Assembly (NCBI RefSeq): GCF_900176515.1
Contig: NZ_FWXV01000013.1
Location: forward strand, 124,001-188,000
Direction: 5' to 3'
DNA from: Kibdelosporangium aridum
GTDB taxonomy: Bacteria; Actinomycetota; Actinomycetes; Mycobacteriales; Pseudonocardiaceae
Length of the DNA stretch: 64,000 bases
Shown here: piece by piece, positions 43,421-52,054 of the stretch
Layout: each line of letters begins with the position of its first letter
Position numbering within the stretch: the stretch's first letter is position 1
Made by a program: the position numbers and the translations under genes
The notes under the pieces: generated by a model
Told to the model about the DNA's origin: nothing
What the model saw: only the letters and a program-made list of their open reading frames with translations
Databases searched by the model: none

Positions 43421-43954
43421 TCAGGGGCGGGACAGGTGCAGGACCTCGTAGCGATCCGGCGCCGTGTCCGCGTGCAAAGTGAAATGCACTAGTTCCCAGT
43501 GGTCCGGGTCGATCGCGATTGCCGTGGCATACACCGAGTCCGCTGAAGCGAGGTCCTTCACCTCTCGCACCGTCTCCGCGACGAACTCCGTCAGGTCGAC
43601 CCCTTCAGGAATCGGCGTTGTCGTACGCGAAGCAGACCGTGCGACGTCAGCCGGGCCGAACTCGAGCGTCACGCCAGTCCAGTGGCGCACGACCGGCCTG
43701 CCGAAATCCCGGACTATGCCTTGAAAGCCCCCACCGCCCCACAGGAAACGGCCCATTCCGCCCACGTCGTTCCAGACGTAGAACGGCGCGTACGAGTTCA
43801 CCGGCGATCCGTCGGCCACCGAGCGGATCAGGTATGCCTTGAACGCCAGCCCTTCGAAGTTGTCCATCATGTGGCCGCGGGTCGCCACTCTGTTGCGGAT
43901 GATGCCCATGTCGTAGTCGGTGGGCAGCGTGATCGAGTACTGCATCGCGTACAT
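43421..43954 (-). CDS. DUF4865 family protein
   Basis: 177 aa. YAMQYSITLPTDYDMGIIRN at the N-terminus, then AFKAYLIRSVADGSP, NSYAPFYVWNDVGGM and IVRDFGRPVVRHWTG are characteristic of DUF4865, a cytosolic family without an assigned reaction, often encoded near monooxygenases. ATG 43954 has GGGGGA 6 bases upstream; MQYS at 43945 is an alternative. The sequence just upstream is AT-poor with weak hairpins. Confidence 0.85.
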   Translation of the reverse strand: MYAMQYSITLPTDYDMGIIRNRVATRGHMMDNFEGLAFKAYLIRSVADGSPVNSYAPFYVWNDVGGMGRFLWGGGGFQGIVRDFGRPVVRHWTGVTLEFGPADVARSASRTTTPIPEGVDLTEFVAETVREVKDLASADSVYATAIAIDPDHWELVHFTLHADTAPDRYEVLHLSRP

Positions 43955-44016
43955 GGTGATCCCCCAGTTCGCTGGTCTGCGAACGAACCTACCAGCGGGC
44001 TGGGGGATCCAGGGAG

Positions 44017-45195
44017 CTAGCTGGGGTTGTTGGCGTGGGTCAGGGTGTACCAGGCGACGAACAGGTTGTTCGAGCCGTGCGGACGGCCGGCTTCGGTCCA
44101 CGCTTGGGTGTTGGGCATGGTGATGCCCTGGCGTGTCACGAAGTGGTTCATGCCGACCTCGGTCACCGGGCCGAGGCCGCGCTTGATCGCACCGCCGCAC
44201 AGCCACGACGGCGGGCCTTCGCGCTCGTACCGGGTGTGGAAGCCCAGTGCGGTGCGCAGCCGGTCACCGATCTCCGGGTACAGGTCCTGGCCCTGGATCC
44301 GGGTTGTCTCGGCGAACGCGGCGATCGACGCGATGCCGTAGCCGGTGTGGGTGAAGTCGCGGCAGGTCTCCTGGCTCAGGCCTTCGACGAACGTCGATTG
44401 GTTGTGCCAGTAGGAAATGATCTCCGCCCTTGTGTCGATTCCGCTGCCCGGCGGGGTCTTGGGCAACGCGCCGTCGCTGGGCAGGTAGATGAAGGCGGGC
44501 ACCCGGGTGCGGAAGATCCCGACTGCCTTGTCGTAGACGGCACGGTCCTCAAGGAACACCGCGATTCCGAGCGACGCCTCCATCATGGTCAGTTCCCAGT
44601 TGCCGTTCGTGTTCGCCCGTCCGTTCACGATCTCCGGCAGGTACACGTTGCGCAGCATCGTGCCGAACCGCCCGGAGTTCGGCCAGCTCGAGTACGTGTG
44701 CTTGATGATCTCCGCGGCCTTCGTCCACGACGCCGCCGACCATGCGGTCTGCAGGGGTGCGTTGGAGTTCGTGTGGTCGCGGATGATGTTCGACCACGCG
44801 TCCATGATCTGGATGGACTTGGTGGCGTACTGGGAGTTCTGGGTGATGTACCACATCAATGCCAGGGTGTACGCGGCGATCGCGTCCTGGCGTTCGTCGG
44901 TGCAGCCCAGGTTCGGGTTGGAATAGGGGCCGCACTCCACAACCGCACGCGGCCTTGGTGTGCGGGACAGGGATCCGTACTGACTGCCAGCCATCTGGTT
45001 GTAGGCGTTGCGCCATGGCTGGGCGTTGGCATTGACACGGCCGCGGACGAAGTCCAGCTGGGCACGGCTGACCATCACACCGGGATGGGTGAAGACCGCA
45101 GGGGCCGCGCTTGCCGGAACCGCGGGTACAGCGAAGGCGATAAGCAGGGTCAGAACGCCGGAAAGCAGCCCTAAGCGGCGACCGGATGCAGGCAT
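44017..45195 (-). CDS. Secreted alginate-lyase-family protein
   Basis: 392 aa with a clear Sec signal (MPASGRRLGLL then a hydrophobic core, AXA-type cleavage after VPASA at about residue 30). The mature part is an alpha/alpha-toroid of the alginate_lyase family (PF05426): HPGVMVSRAQLDFVRGRV, NWELTMMEASLGIAVFLED, YWHNQSTFVEGLSQETCRD and FTHTGYGIASIAAFAE, with the conserved Asn, His and Arg of the active centre. Substrate could be alginate or another uronate-rich glycan. Confidence 0.88.
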   Translation of the reverse strand: MPASGRRLGLLSGVLTLLIAFAVPAVPASAAPAVFTHPGVMVSRAQLDFVRGRVNANAQPWRNAYNQMAGSQYGSLSRTPRPRAVVECGPYSNPNLGCTDERQDAIAAYTLALMWYITQNSQYATKSIQIMDAWSNIIRDHTNSNAPLQTAWSAASWTKAAEIIKHTYSSWPNSGRFGTMLRNVYLPEIVNGRANTNGNWELTMMEASLGIAVFLEDRAVYDKAVGIFRTRVPAFIYLPSDGALPKTPPGSGIDTRAEIISYWHNQSTFVEGLSQETCRDFTHTGYGIASIAAFAETTRIQGQDLYPEIGDRLRTALGFHTRYEREGPPSWLCGGAIKRGLGPVTEVGMNHFVTRQGITMPNTQAWTEAGRPHGSNNLFVAWYTLTHANNPS

Positions 45196-45311
45196 CGTTC
45201 TCCTTTGAACGTTCCGGTGGCGGCGGTGGGGTCACGCCCAGTGTGTGTGGTCTGGACCACGACCGTCAATAGAACCGGGCATTTCGATCAAACGCTCAGC
45301 GATCTCCCAGT

Positions 45312-46496
45312 GTGCGTCCAGGATCATCTGGTGTTGTCGACCCCGTGACCCGAATAGCCCGCCCTGGCCAGGCTTTCTTCGTCGCCGCCGCGATCGTGCC
45401 GCTCACCCTCGCCGTCCGGCTGGTGCTGGTGGACTTCCAATCGATGGACTACCGGGCCTTCGTGGCGCAGTGGTACGACTTCATCAAGGCCAACGGCGGG
45501 TTTTCCGCTCTGCGATACGAATTCGCCAACTACAACGTTCCGTATCTGTATCTGCTCGCGATCCTGACCTATTTGCCGGTGCCGACTCTGATCGGCGTGA
45601 AAGTCATCTCGATCCTGTTCGACCTGCTGCTGGCGTTCTACACGTACAAACTCGTGGCGCTGAAGTATCCGCGTGGCTGGGTGCCTTTCCTGGCGGCGGT
45701 CACGGTCAGTTTGCTACCCACCGTCGTCACCAACGGCGCCATGTGGGGCCAGTGCGATTCGATCTATGCCGCGTTCGGGGTGGGCGCCGTGTATTACGCG
45801 GTGCGCTCGCGGCCCTGGCTGGCGTGCGTTTTCTTCGGGCTCGCGTTGGCTTTCAAGCTGCAGATAGTGTTCCTGTTCCCGCTGCTGCTGATCCTTGTGT
45901 TGCTGCGCAAGGTGCCTTGGCCTGGCCTGCTTGTCGTGCCTGGCGTGGTGTTGCTGCTCGACGGACCCGCGTTGCTTGTCGGCGCGAACCCGGCGCAGTT
46001 GCTGTCGGTGTACGTCGATCAAGCAGGGGAGTACACGCGGCTGACGTTGAACGCGCCGAACGTCTACCAGTTCCTCACCGTCACCAACTCCGCGGACATG
46101 ATCAGGAACGCGGGTGTGCTGTTCACCGGCACGCTGGTGCTGATCGTGATCCTCGGTGTCGTGGCGAGCCGGATGGCGTTGACCATTCCCCGGGTTGTCC
46201 TGCTCGCGACAGTGTTCGCGATCCTGGTGCCGTTCTTCCTGCCCGCGATGCACGAACGCTACTTCTACCTCGCCGACGCGCTTTCGGTGATCGTCGCGTT
46301 CTACTTCCCGCGCAGGCTTTGGCCGGTCCCGTTGCTCGTCCAGTTCGCGTCGTTCTTCTCGTACACGCCTTTCCTGTTCGGCCGGGCGGGAGTGGACCTC
46401 AAGTGGCTGGCGTTGGCGATGCTCGCCGCGCTCGTGCTGGTCGGGCGGGAACTGGTGCTTCAGACCAGGCGGCCCTTGACGCCGACGGGAGACTGA
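45312..46496 (+). CDS. Membrane glycosyltransferase/mannosyltransferase-like (GT39/GT87 type)
   Basis: About 394 aa with 9-10 predicted membrane helices. A DY motif in the first outside loop (VDFQSMDYRAFVAQWYDFIK), NVPYLYLLAILTYLPVPT and MHERYFYLADALSVIVAFYF near the end resemble polyprenyl-phosphate-sugar-dependent GT-C enzymes of actinobacteria. Acts on the outer face of the membrane. Start is uncertain: GTG 45312 or GTG 45345 (MTRIARPGQ), neither with a strong ribosome site. Next to the secreted deacetylase gene, 31 bases away, suggesting a shared cell-envelope or exopolysaccharide role. Confidence 0.85.
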   Translation: MRPGSSGVVDPVTRIARPGQAFFVAAAIVPLTLAVRLVLVDFQSMDYRAFVAQWYDFIKANGGFSALRYEFANYNVPYLYLLAILTYLPVPTLIGVKVISILFDLLLAFYTYKLVALKYPRGWVPFLAAVTVSLLPTVVTNGAMWGQCDSIYAAFGVGAVYYAVRSRPWLACVFFGLALAFKLQIVFLFPLLLILVLLRKVPWPGLLVVPGVVLLLDGPALLVGANPAQLLSVYVDQAGEYTRLTLNAPNVYQFLTVTNSADMIRNAGVLFTGTLVLIVILGVVASRMALTIPRVVLLATVFAILVPFFLPAMHERYFYLADALSVIVAFYFPRRLWPVPLLVQFASFFSYTPFLFGRAGVDLKWLALAMLAALVLVGRELVLQTRRPLTPTGD

Positions 46497-46527
46497 TTAG
46501 GAAACCTTCCGAACTAGTGGGGGTGAC

Positions 46528-47907
46528 ATGATCAGGTCCTTGATCGGCACCGCCATTCTCGTTCTGGCGGTCGCAGTCCCAGCGAATGCCGCACAACCAC
46601 TGACGGTCTCCGTGAACCATGCACCGTCGCACTTCATGCCTGGCATGGTGGCCGCGTACGCCACCATCACGGTCACCAACCCCGGCAGATCCCCAGCCAC
46701 AGGCGCGGTTACGGTCAGCGACGCGCTTCCCGCCGGACTGACCGCGACCGCGGTCGCCGGTGAAGGGTGGACCTGCACCGGAACCACATGCCAGCGAAGT
46801 GACGCTCTGCCAGCACGTTCGTCCTATCCGCCGATCCGCGTGGTCGTGAACGTCGCGGCGGACGTGCCGGACCGGCTCGTCAACACCGTGACGGTCAACG
46901 GTGCTTCGCGCACGGACGTGATCCCGGCGCGGGACGCCTGCCCGAACGGATGGGCACCGGAGCAAACGATTTCATACGGTCGGCGCGATTCCGGAGTCCG
47001 AAATCCGCAGCGCGGCGACGGATGCACGATGCAGGACGTAGTGTGGAACGCCGAACCGTTCCACGGCAAAGCGGACTTCCTGAGCACAGTGGACAAGGCG
47101 GCCACCGAGTTCCGGCTCAAGCCCTGGCAACGCCTGGCCGTCCTCGCCACGGCGGCACGTTCGGACGTCGGCACGAAGCCGCAGGCCGACAACTCGTGTG
47201 ACCGGCGGATCGCGTTCACCTTCGACGACGGAACCTCGATCTACCGGCCGGAACTGTTGCGTGTGCTGAGGGACAAGCAGGTGCTCGGCGTGTTCTTCGA
47301 CAACGGTGTGCGCGTCGAAGCCAACCCGCAGTGGGCCAGATTCCAAGCACGTGAAGGACATGTCGAACTCAACCACACGTACTCGCATGTCCACATGGAC
47401 CAGCTCACGCCCGAGCAGAACCGCGAAGAGGTGCTGCGCAACGAAAAGGTGCTGGCCGACGCGGGCGCACCGCTCGATTTCAAAGGCATCCGGCCACCGT
47501 TCGGCGGATCGAACCCGGCCGTGCAGAAGCTGTTGATCGAGCTGGAGTACACGTACTTCCTCAACCGCGTCAACACTTCCGACTGGCTGCCGGAGATGAG
47601 CGCGCAGGCCATCAGCGACGACATCGTCCGTCAGCTGAGGCCTGGAGTGATCATCGGGATGCACGACGGCCCGATCGACACCCCGTCCGGTGCGGCGACG
47701 GTGCAAGCCGTCGGGATGATAATCGACAAAGCGCGCGAACTCGGATACTGCTTTGGTGTGGTCGATGCGTCCGGTCAGGTGATCGCCGACCGTTATGTCT
47801 CGTCTGGTGAACCGATTCCGGCCGTCCAATCACCGGTGCCGTACCGGATCCCGCTCGCGTTCGGCACCGAGGAGCAGATCCCGCACCCGTGGCGGCCTAT
47901 TCGCTAG
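46528..47907 (+). CDS. Secreted polysaccharide deacetylase with N-terminal DUF11-like domain
   Basis: 459 aa. Signal peptide (residues about 1-22, AVAVPANAA). Residues about 25-130 form a DUF11/CARDB-like beta-sandwich (TITVTNPGRSPATGAVTVSD). The C-terminal NodB domain has TFDDGTSIYRPELL (metal Asp), HTYSHVHMDQLT (two metal His) and IIGMHDGPIDTPSGAA (catalytic His). Carbohydrate esterase family 4 enzymes remove N- or O-acetyl groups from peptidoglycan, chitin or xylan. GGGGG lies 5 bases before ATG 46528. Confidence 0.92.
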   Translation: MIRSLIGTAILVLAVAVPANAAQPLTVSVNHAPSHFMPGMVAAYATITVTNPGRSPATGAVTVSDALPAGLTATAVAGEGWTCTGTTCQRSDALPARSSYPPIRVVVNVAADVPDRLVNTVTVNGASRTDVIPARDACPNGWAPEQTISYGRRDSGVRNPQRGDGCTMQDVVWNAEPFHGKADFLSTVDKAATEFRLKPWQRLAVLATAARSDVGTKPQADNSCDRRIAFTFDDGTSIYRPELLRVLRDKQVLGVFFDNGVRVEANPQWARFQAREGHVELNHTYSHVHMDQLTPEQNREEVLRNEKVLADAGAPLDFKGIRPPFGGSNPAVQKLLIELEYTYFLNRVNTSDWLPEMSAQAISDDIVRQLRPGVIIGMHDGPIDTPSGAATVQAVGMIIDKARELGYCFGVVDASGQVIADRYVSSGEPIPAVQSPVPYRIPLAFGTEEQIPHPWRPIR

Positions 47908-48296
47908 AGCAGCGAACTGGGGTCGGCGGGAACGTCGACCGCGTTCTCCTGCAAGGCCTCCAGCGGAACAACGTCCAGTGCACGGGCGTGCGTCGCGGCG
48001 AGCACCACCGGCGCCGCGACGCCGGCCTCATAGGACTGCAGCCACCGCGAAGCACACACGCACCACCGGTCTCCCGGCTTGAGGCCGGGGAAGCCCAGGT
48101 GCGGCCGGGCGGCGGCCAAGTCGTTGCCGATTTCCCGCTGGTGCTGCAGGAATTCGCCGGTCATCACCGCGCATACGGTGTGGTTGCCCGCATCCTGCGG
48201 GCCGGTGTTGCAGCAGCCGTCTCGGTAGAAACCGGTCACCGGATCAGTGCCGCATTCCTCGAGGGCGCCGCCGAGTACGTTCCGGTCGTCGCTCAT
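47904..48296 (-). CDS. DUF2237 family protein
   Basis: 130 aa. NVLGGALEECGTDPVTGFYRD, HTVCAVMTGEFLQ, GLKPGDRWCVCASRW and the final LQENAVDVPAD match DUF2237, a small conserved family of unknown function with several invariant Cys that may bind metal. ATG 48296. Overlaps the deacetylase tail to tail by 4 bases. Confidence 0.92.
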   Translation of the reverse strand: MSDDRNVLGGALEECGTDPVTGFYRDGCCNTGPQDAGNHTVCAVMTGEFLQHQREIGNDLAAARPHLGFPGLKPGDRWCVCASRWLQSYEAGVAAPVVLAATHARALDVVPLEALQENAVDVPADPSSLL

Positions 48297-48323
48297 ACCT
48301 CACAGGGTCGCACAACCGACCGA

Positions 48324-49502
48324 TCATGCGGGAGAGACAGATCGTGTGTATGGCTTCAGGGTGATGGCGTTGGCGGACTTCTCGATGCCGCCCATCATCC
48401 TCTTGCGACCCGGCAGATGCGGCAGCAACCGCATGAACTGGTTGCGCAGCCAGATACCTCGCCTGGTGCGGGGCAGGAAACCGTTCGTGCCGCCGGGTGG
48501 GCGCTTGCGGTGCGTGGCCACGTAGTCGCGCATCTCGCACTGGTACTGGGCAAAGGCTTGTTCATATCCGTTTTCGGACAGTTCACCCGCGAGAACATAG
48601 GCACCGACCAGGGCCATGCTGGTGCCCATCCCGACCGAACCGCCGAACGCCGAGTCGCCGAGCAACACCACCCGGCCGTTGGACCACTGCTCGATCCTTA
48701 CTTCAGCGGCACGGTCGAAGTACAGGTCGTCGGTCTGCCGCAGTTGCTCGACGAGGCCGGGGACCTCCCAGCCGACGCCGTCGAACACCTTGGCCAGCAC
48801 GGCTTTCGGATCGCTCCGGGCGTCCGGCACCTCCGGGCAGGCGAACGCGAAGCCGGCCCGGACTTCGCCGCTGTCGCCCACCGGATAGATGAGCACTGCG
48901 CGCCGAGGCACGCTGTACATCAGCTCCCATCCGTTGAAGTCGTAGTCCATCTTCGCGGCGAAGTAGGACATGTAGTAGCCCATGTCGCGGATCTCCGCGT
49001 CGAATACCAGGTCGCGCACACCGGAACGGATACCGTCCGCGCCGACGACGATGTCGAAGGTCCGCGTGCCTGCCTCGTCGAACGTGACGTCGATGCCGTT
49101 GTCGTGTTCGGCAAGCGCGGTGACGGTGTCGCCGAAGATGTACTCGACGCCGGACGGCAAGGCGTCGTGCAGGATCTGCACCAGGTCACCGCGCAGGATC
49201 TCGATTTCGGCCACGATCCCGCCGGAGTCGCCGAAGTCGTCACCGCCCATCCTGGCCACGGGCTCGCCCGCCTCGTTGAGGATCGCGATGCCGTGCGTTC
49301 CGGTGTGGCGCGCGCGGATCGCGTCCATCAAGCCCATTCGCGAGACCGCTTCTCGTGCGGTGCCGCGGATGTCGATCGCGTGCCCGCCAGTCCGTAAGGA
49401 CGGGGACCGTTCCACCACTGTCGGGCGGAAGCCGTATTCGGTCAGCCAGTAAGCCAGGGAGAGCCCGGCGATACCGGCCCCTGAGATCAGTACAGTGCGC
49501 AT
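48324..49502 (-). CDS. FAD-dependent monooxygenase (PHBH-fold)
   Basis: 392 aa class A flavoprotein hydroxylase: GAGIAGLSLAYWLTEYGF (Rossmann), GADGIRSGVRDLVF (DG motif), VVLLGDSAFGGSVGMG (GD motif). It resembles actinobacterial TetX/rifampicin-monooxygenase-like and polyketide-tailoring enzymes, so drug modification is possible but unproved. Divergent from the GntR-TetR regulator, with palindromic repeats between them: probably its target. Confidence 0.9.
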   Translation of the reverse strand: MRTVLISGAGIAGLSLAYWLTEYGFRPTVVERSPSLRTGGHAIDIRGTAREAVSRMGLMDAIRARHTGTHGIAILNEAGEPVARMGGDDFGDSGGIVAEIEILRGDLVQILHDALPSGVEYIFGDTVTALAEHDNGIDVTFDEAGTRTFDIVVGADGIRSGVRDLVFDAEIRDMGYYMSYFAAKMDYDFNGWELMYSVPRRAVLIYPVGDSGEVRAGFAFACPEVPDARSDPKAVLAKVFDGVGWEVPGLVEQLRQTDDLYFDRAAEVRIEQWSNGRVVLLGDSAFGGSVGMGTSMALVGAYVLAGELSENGYEQAFAQYQCEMRDYVATHRKRPPGGTNGFLPRTRRGIWLRNQFMRLLPHLPGRKRMMGGIEKSANAITLKPYTRSVSPA

Positions 49503-49542
49503 GAATACACCGTACAGACGCTACGCGTACGCTGTATAGTGA

Positions 49543-49597
49543 ACTAGTGCGCTATGCGGTGTTAAGCTGGTTGAGTCGGATAGAGCACTAGTGCGCT
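49543..49597. promoter_or_regulatory. Two copies of ACTAGTGCGCT in the divergent promoter
   Basis: Direct copies at 49543-49553 and 49587-49597. The second sits in the perfect palindrome GCACTAGTGC (49585-49594). TACAG...CTGTA (14-base gap) lies further left at about 49513-49536. These are good candidate operators for the adjacent double-HTH regulator. Confidence 0.6.
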
Positions 49598-49608
49598 GGG
49601 GGTATGTG

Positions 49609-50520
49609 GTGGCTGAAGCGCCCTATCAGAAGATCGCGGCGGAGATCAAGGCGCGCATCGCGCGCGGGGAGCTCAAGCCTGGTGAGCGGGTCCCGTCCAC
49701 GCGGCAGATCACACAGCAATGGGGTGTCGCGATGGCCACCGCGACCAAGGTGATCGCAGCCCTGAAGGACGACGGCGTCGTGGACACGAAACCGGGCGCG
49801 GGCACGGTCGTCCGGTCGGCGCCGCAGGCGGCGCGCAAATCCCCGAAGGAGCCGGACCTCGGCCGGGAAAGGGTGGTACGAGCGGCCATCGCGATCGCCG
49901 ACGCGGAAGGCCTTGGCATGGTGTCGATGCGCCGGGTCGCCACCGACCTCGGGGTGGCGACGATGTCGTTGTACCGGCACGTGCACAGCAAGGAGGACCT
50001 AGTGGTGGACATGGCCGACGCTGTGTTCGCCGAGCAGCCGTTCCCTGAGCAGATGCCGCCGGACTGGCGGGAGTGTGTCGAGATCGCAGCGCGTCTGTTG
50101 TGGACAGTCTGCCGCCGTCACCCATGGGCGGCCGCGGCGATGTCGATGACGCGCCCTCGCGTGTCACCGAATCTGATCATGTATACCGAATGGACAATGA
50201 CCGTGCTGCGCCGGTTGGGTCTGCCCGTGGCCGACATGTGGTACACGCACCTGAGTATTTTCGGCCATGTTCGTGGACTCGCGTTGACGTTGCAGGACGA
50301 AATGCAGGCACGGCAGGACACTGGGGTGACACATGAGGAATGGATGGCGACCGAGGAGGCCGCCCTTGAGCGGCTGCTGGAGACCGGCAGGTATCCGACG
50401 ATGGTGCAGCTCAGCAAGGCCGGCGACTTCGATTATGACTTGGACAAAGTATTCGAGTACGGCCTGCGGTTATTGCTCGACGGGGTCGAGCACATGCTGC
50501 GGGCCCGAGAACTACACTGA
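49609..50520 (+). CDS. Double-HTH regulator: GntR wing helix fused to TetR
   Basis: 303 aa. Residues about 1-70: GntR-type HTH (KIAAEIKARIARGELKPGER; MATATKVIAALKDDGVV). Residues about 80-150: TetR HTH (RVATDLGVATMSLYRHVHSK) followed by a TetR ligand domain. Known as a small family in actinobacteria, usually drug- or flavoprotein-linked. GTG 49609 lies 6 bases after GGGGG; longer starts at 49591 and 49606 fall inside the operator palindrome. Divergent from the FAD monooxygenase. Confidence 0.88.
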   Translation: MAEAPYQKIAAEIKARIARGELKPGERVPSTRQITQQWGVAMATATKVIAALKDDGVVDTKPGAGTVVRSAPQAARKSPKEPDLGRERVVRAAIAIADAEGLGMVSMRRVATDLGVATMSLYRHVHSKEDLVVDMADAVFAEQPFPEQMPPDWRECVEIAARLLWTVCRRHPWAAAAMSMTRPRVSPNLIMYTEWTMTVLRRLGLPVADMWYTHLSIFGHVRGLALTLQDEMQARQDTGVTHEEWMATEEAALERLLETGRYPTMVQLSKAGDFDYDLDKVFEYGLRLLLDGVEHMLRARELH

Positions 50521-50568
50521 CCGGTTACTGGCCGGTATCCAGATCGGCACAGCGCGAAGGCGGAGCAC

Positions 50569-51036
50569 ATGACGACCCGGGCACAGCGGAACAAGACGAA
50601 CCCCGATCTCGGGGTGCTGGCCGGGCGGTTGCTGTTCGCGGTACAGAACGAACTGTTCAGTGCGCTCGCCGCCAAGGGGTTCGACGATCTGCAGCCGCGG
50701 CACGGCGCGGTGATGGCGTACATGGATCCCGAAGGCGTCCGCGCGACCGACCTCGCCCGGCTCTCCGGTCAGCACAAGCAGGTGATCGGCACGCTCGTGG
50801 ACGAACTGGAGCGACTCGGTTACGTCCAGCGGCACCCCGATCCGGCCGACCGGCGCGCGAAGCTCGTCTGCCCGACCGACCGTGGCCTCGAGCAGATGAA
50901 GGCCGCCGACAAGATCATGAACGCACTGCAGGACCGGCACGCCCGCAGGCTCGGCCGGGACGCGTTCGCTCAGTTCAAGGCCGCGTTCATGGACGTGACC
51001 GAGCATCAGCGCCGGGCGGTCGCGAAGAAGTCATGA
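50569..51036 (+). CDS. MarR-family transcriptional regulator
   Basis: 155 aa. GVRATDLARLSGQHKQVIG is the recognition helix, RLGYVQRHPDPADRRAKLV the wing with the DxRxK signature. GGAG lies 3-7 bases before ATG 50569. Follows the GntR-TetR gene by 48 bases and ends overlapping the binding-protein gene by 6 bases (tail to tail). Could regulate that gene or the FAD monooxygenase. Confidence 0.93.
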   Translation: MTTRAQRNKTNPDLGVLAGRLLFAVQNELFSALAAKGFDDLQPRHGAVMAYMDPEGVRATDLARLSGQHKQVIGTLVDELERLGYVQRHPDPADRRAKLVCPTDRGLEQMKAADKIMNALQDRHARRLGRDAFAQFKAAFMDVTEHQRRAVAKKS

Positions 51037-51966
51037 CGTGGGCAGCAATCCGTCGTCGACGATCCCGGAGTCCAGTACGGCCTCCACGGTGAGCGTTGAC
51101 GCGCCGGGGAAGTAGCGGTTGCGCAGCCCGACCACGGTCTGCAGCGCATCCGGCGACATCCGCCCGTCGGCAACCAGGCCGTCCACCGGGTCCACCAAGG
51201 TCTTGAGGTAGCGCTGAGCGGTCGTGCGGTCCAAGCCGAGGCGGTGCTGCGTGGCGTCCAGGGCCAGCTCCATGTGCTTGCCTGCGACCAGCTCGGCGGA
51301 CGTGTGCAGCAGCGTCTCGATCAGCAGCGCAAGCACTTCGCCTTCGCGCTGGATCGTGTCGCCACGTGCTGCGAGCACAGTCCCGACGTACGGTCCGATG
51401 CTCGTCACACTGCTCAGCCGGGTGGCGCCCTCGCCTTCGGCCCGCAGGTCGTTGCCCGCGTTGAGGACCGTCATGCGGCATTGCCCCGCCAGCAACGCCT
51501 CGGCGCGCCGCGGCGTCGACCCCATCGCTTGGATGGAGTAGCCGTCGTCCTTGTGCAGCCCAAGCTGGTCGAGCAGCTCGTAGGCGATGAACGCGAACCC
51601 AGTTGTCGGCGCGTCGACGCTCAGCACGCCGCCGCGCAGTTGCTCCGGGGTCGTGCATCCGGGCTGGCCGAAGAGCGACAGTCCCAGCCCGCCGTCCACC
51701 GCAGCGAGTATGCGCACGTCTGCGGTTCGGCTCAGCGGGTTGTCCGGCAGACAGCGGTACGCCACCACGTTGTCGGGATTGGTCAGCACGGCGTCCAGCT
51801 CGCCGTCCAACAGTGCGGCAAACTGGGCCGGCGACGATGTGGCGGGGATCTCCTGCACGGCGAGTCCGGCGTGCTCCAGCGCGCCAGTCCGGGCGGCGAC
51901 CTCGACCAGCACCGACGGGCTGAAGGTTCCCAAACTCACTGTGCGCACGACAGCAATCGTTCGCAC
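51031..51966 (-). CDS. NMT1/THI5-like periplasmic-binding-type protein (no export signal)
   Basis: 311 aa. TVSLGTFSPSVLVEVAARTG, PATSSPAQFAALLDGELDAV and NPDNVVAYRC are typical of NMT1/THI5-type ABC binding proteins. There is no signal peptide or lipobox and no permease or ATPase gene nearby, so it may be a cytosolic sensor or an orphan. Start uncertain: GTG 51966 (fits the family's N-terminus), ATG 52014 or 52035. Divergent from the catabolic operon, with paired operator sites between. Confidence 0.75.
   Translation of the reverse strand: MRTIAVVRTVSLGTFSPSVLVEVAARTGALEHAGLAVQEIPATSSPAQFAALLDGELDAVLTNPDNVVAYRCLPDNPLSRTADVRILAAVDGGLGLSLFGQPGCTTPEQLRGGVLSVDAPTTGFAFIAYELLDQLGLHKDDGYSIQAMGSTPRRAEALLAGQCRMTVLNAGNDLRAEGEGATRLSSVTSIGPYVGTVLAARGDTIQREGEVLALLIETLLHTSAELVAGKHMELALDATQHRLGLDRTTAQRYLKTLVDPVDGLVADGRMSPDALQTVVGLRNRYFPGASTLTVEAVLDSGIVDDGLLPTS
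51952..51965 (-). promoter_or_regulatory. LacI-like operator site A
   Basis: On the minus strand TGCGAACGATTGCT. With site B it forms a perfect 13-bp inverted repeat. Falls inside the start of the binding-protein gene if GTG 51966 is used, supporting either a longer start or road-block repression. Confidence 0.65.
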
Positions 51967-52020
51967 ATCACTGCCCGGAGTCAAGCCCTTGACGACGGCA
52001 GAATCGAGAGGCATCGTGAA

Positions 52021-52034
52021 TGCGAACGATTGCA
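52021..52034 (+). promoter_or_regulatory. LacI-like operator site B
   Basis: TGCGAACGATTGCA, 20 bases upstream of ATG 52055. Each half reads TGC.A.C around a central CG, the LacI-family pattern. A possible -35 TTGACG sits at 51989-51994, so the site would cover the promoter's start region. Confidence 0.7.
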
Positions 52035-52054
52035 ATCACGGGAGCGAGGTAACG

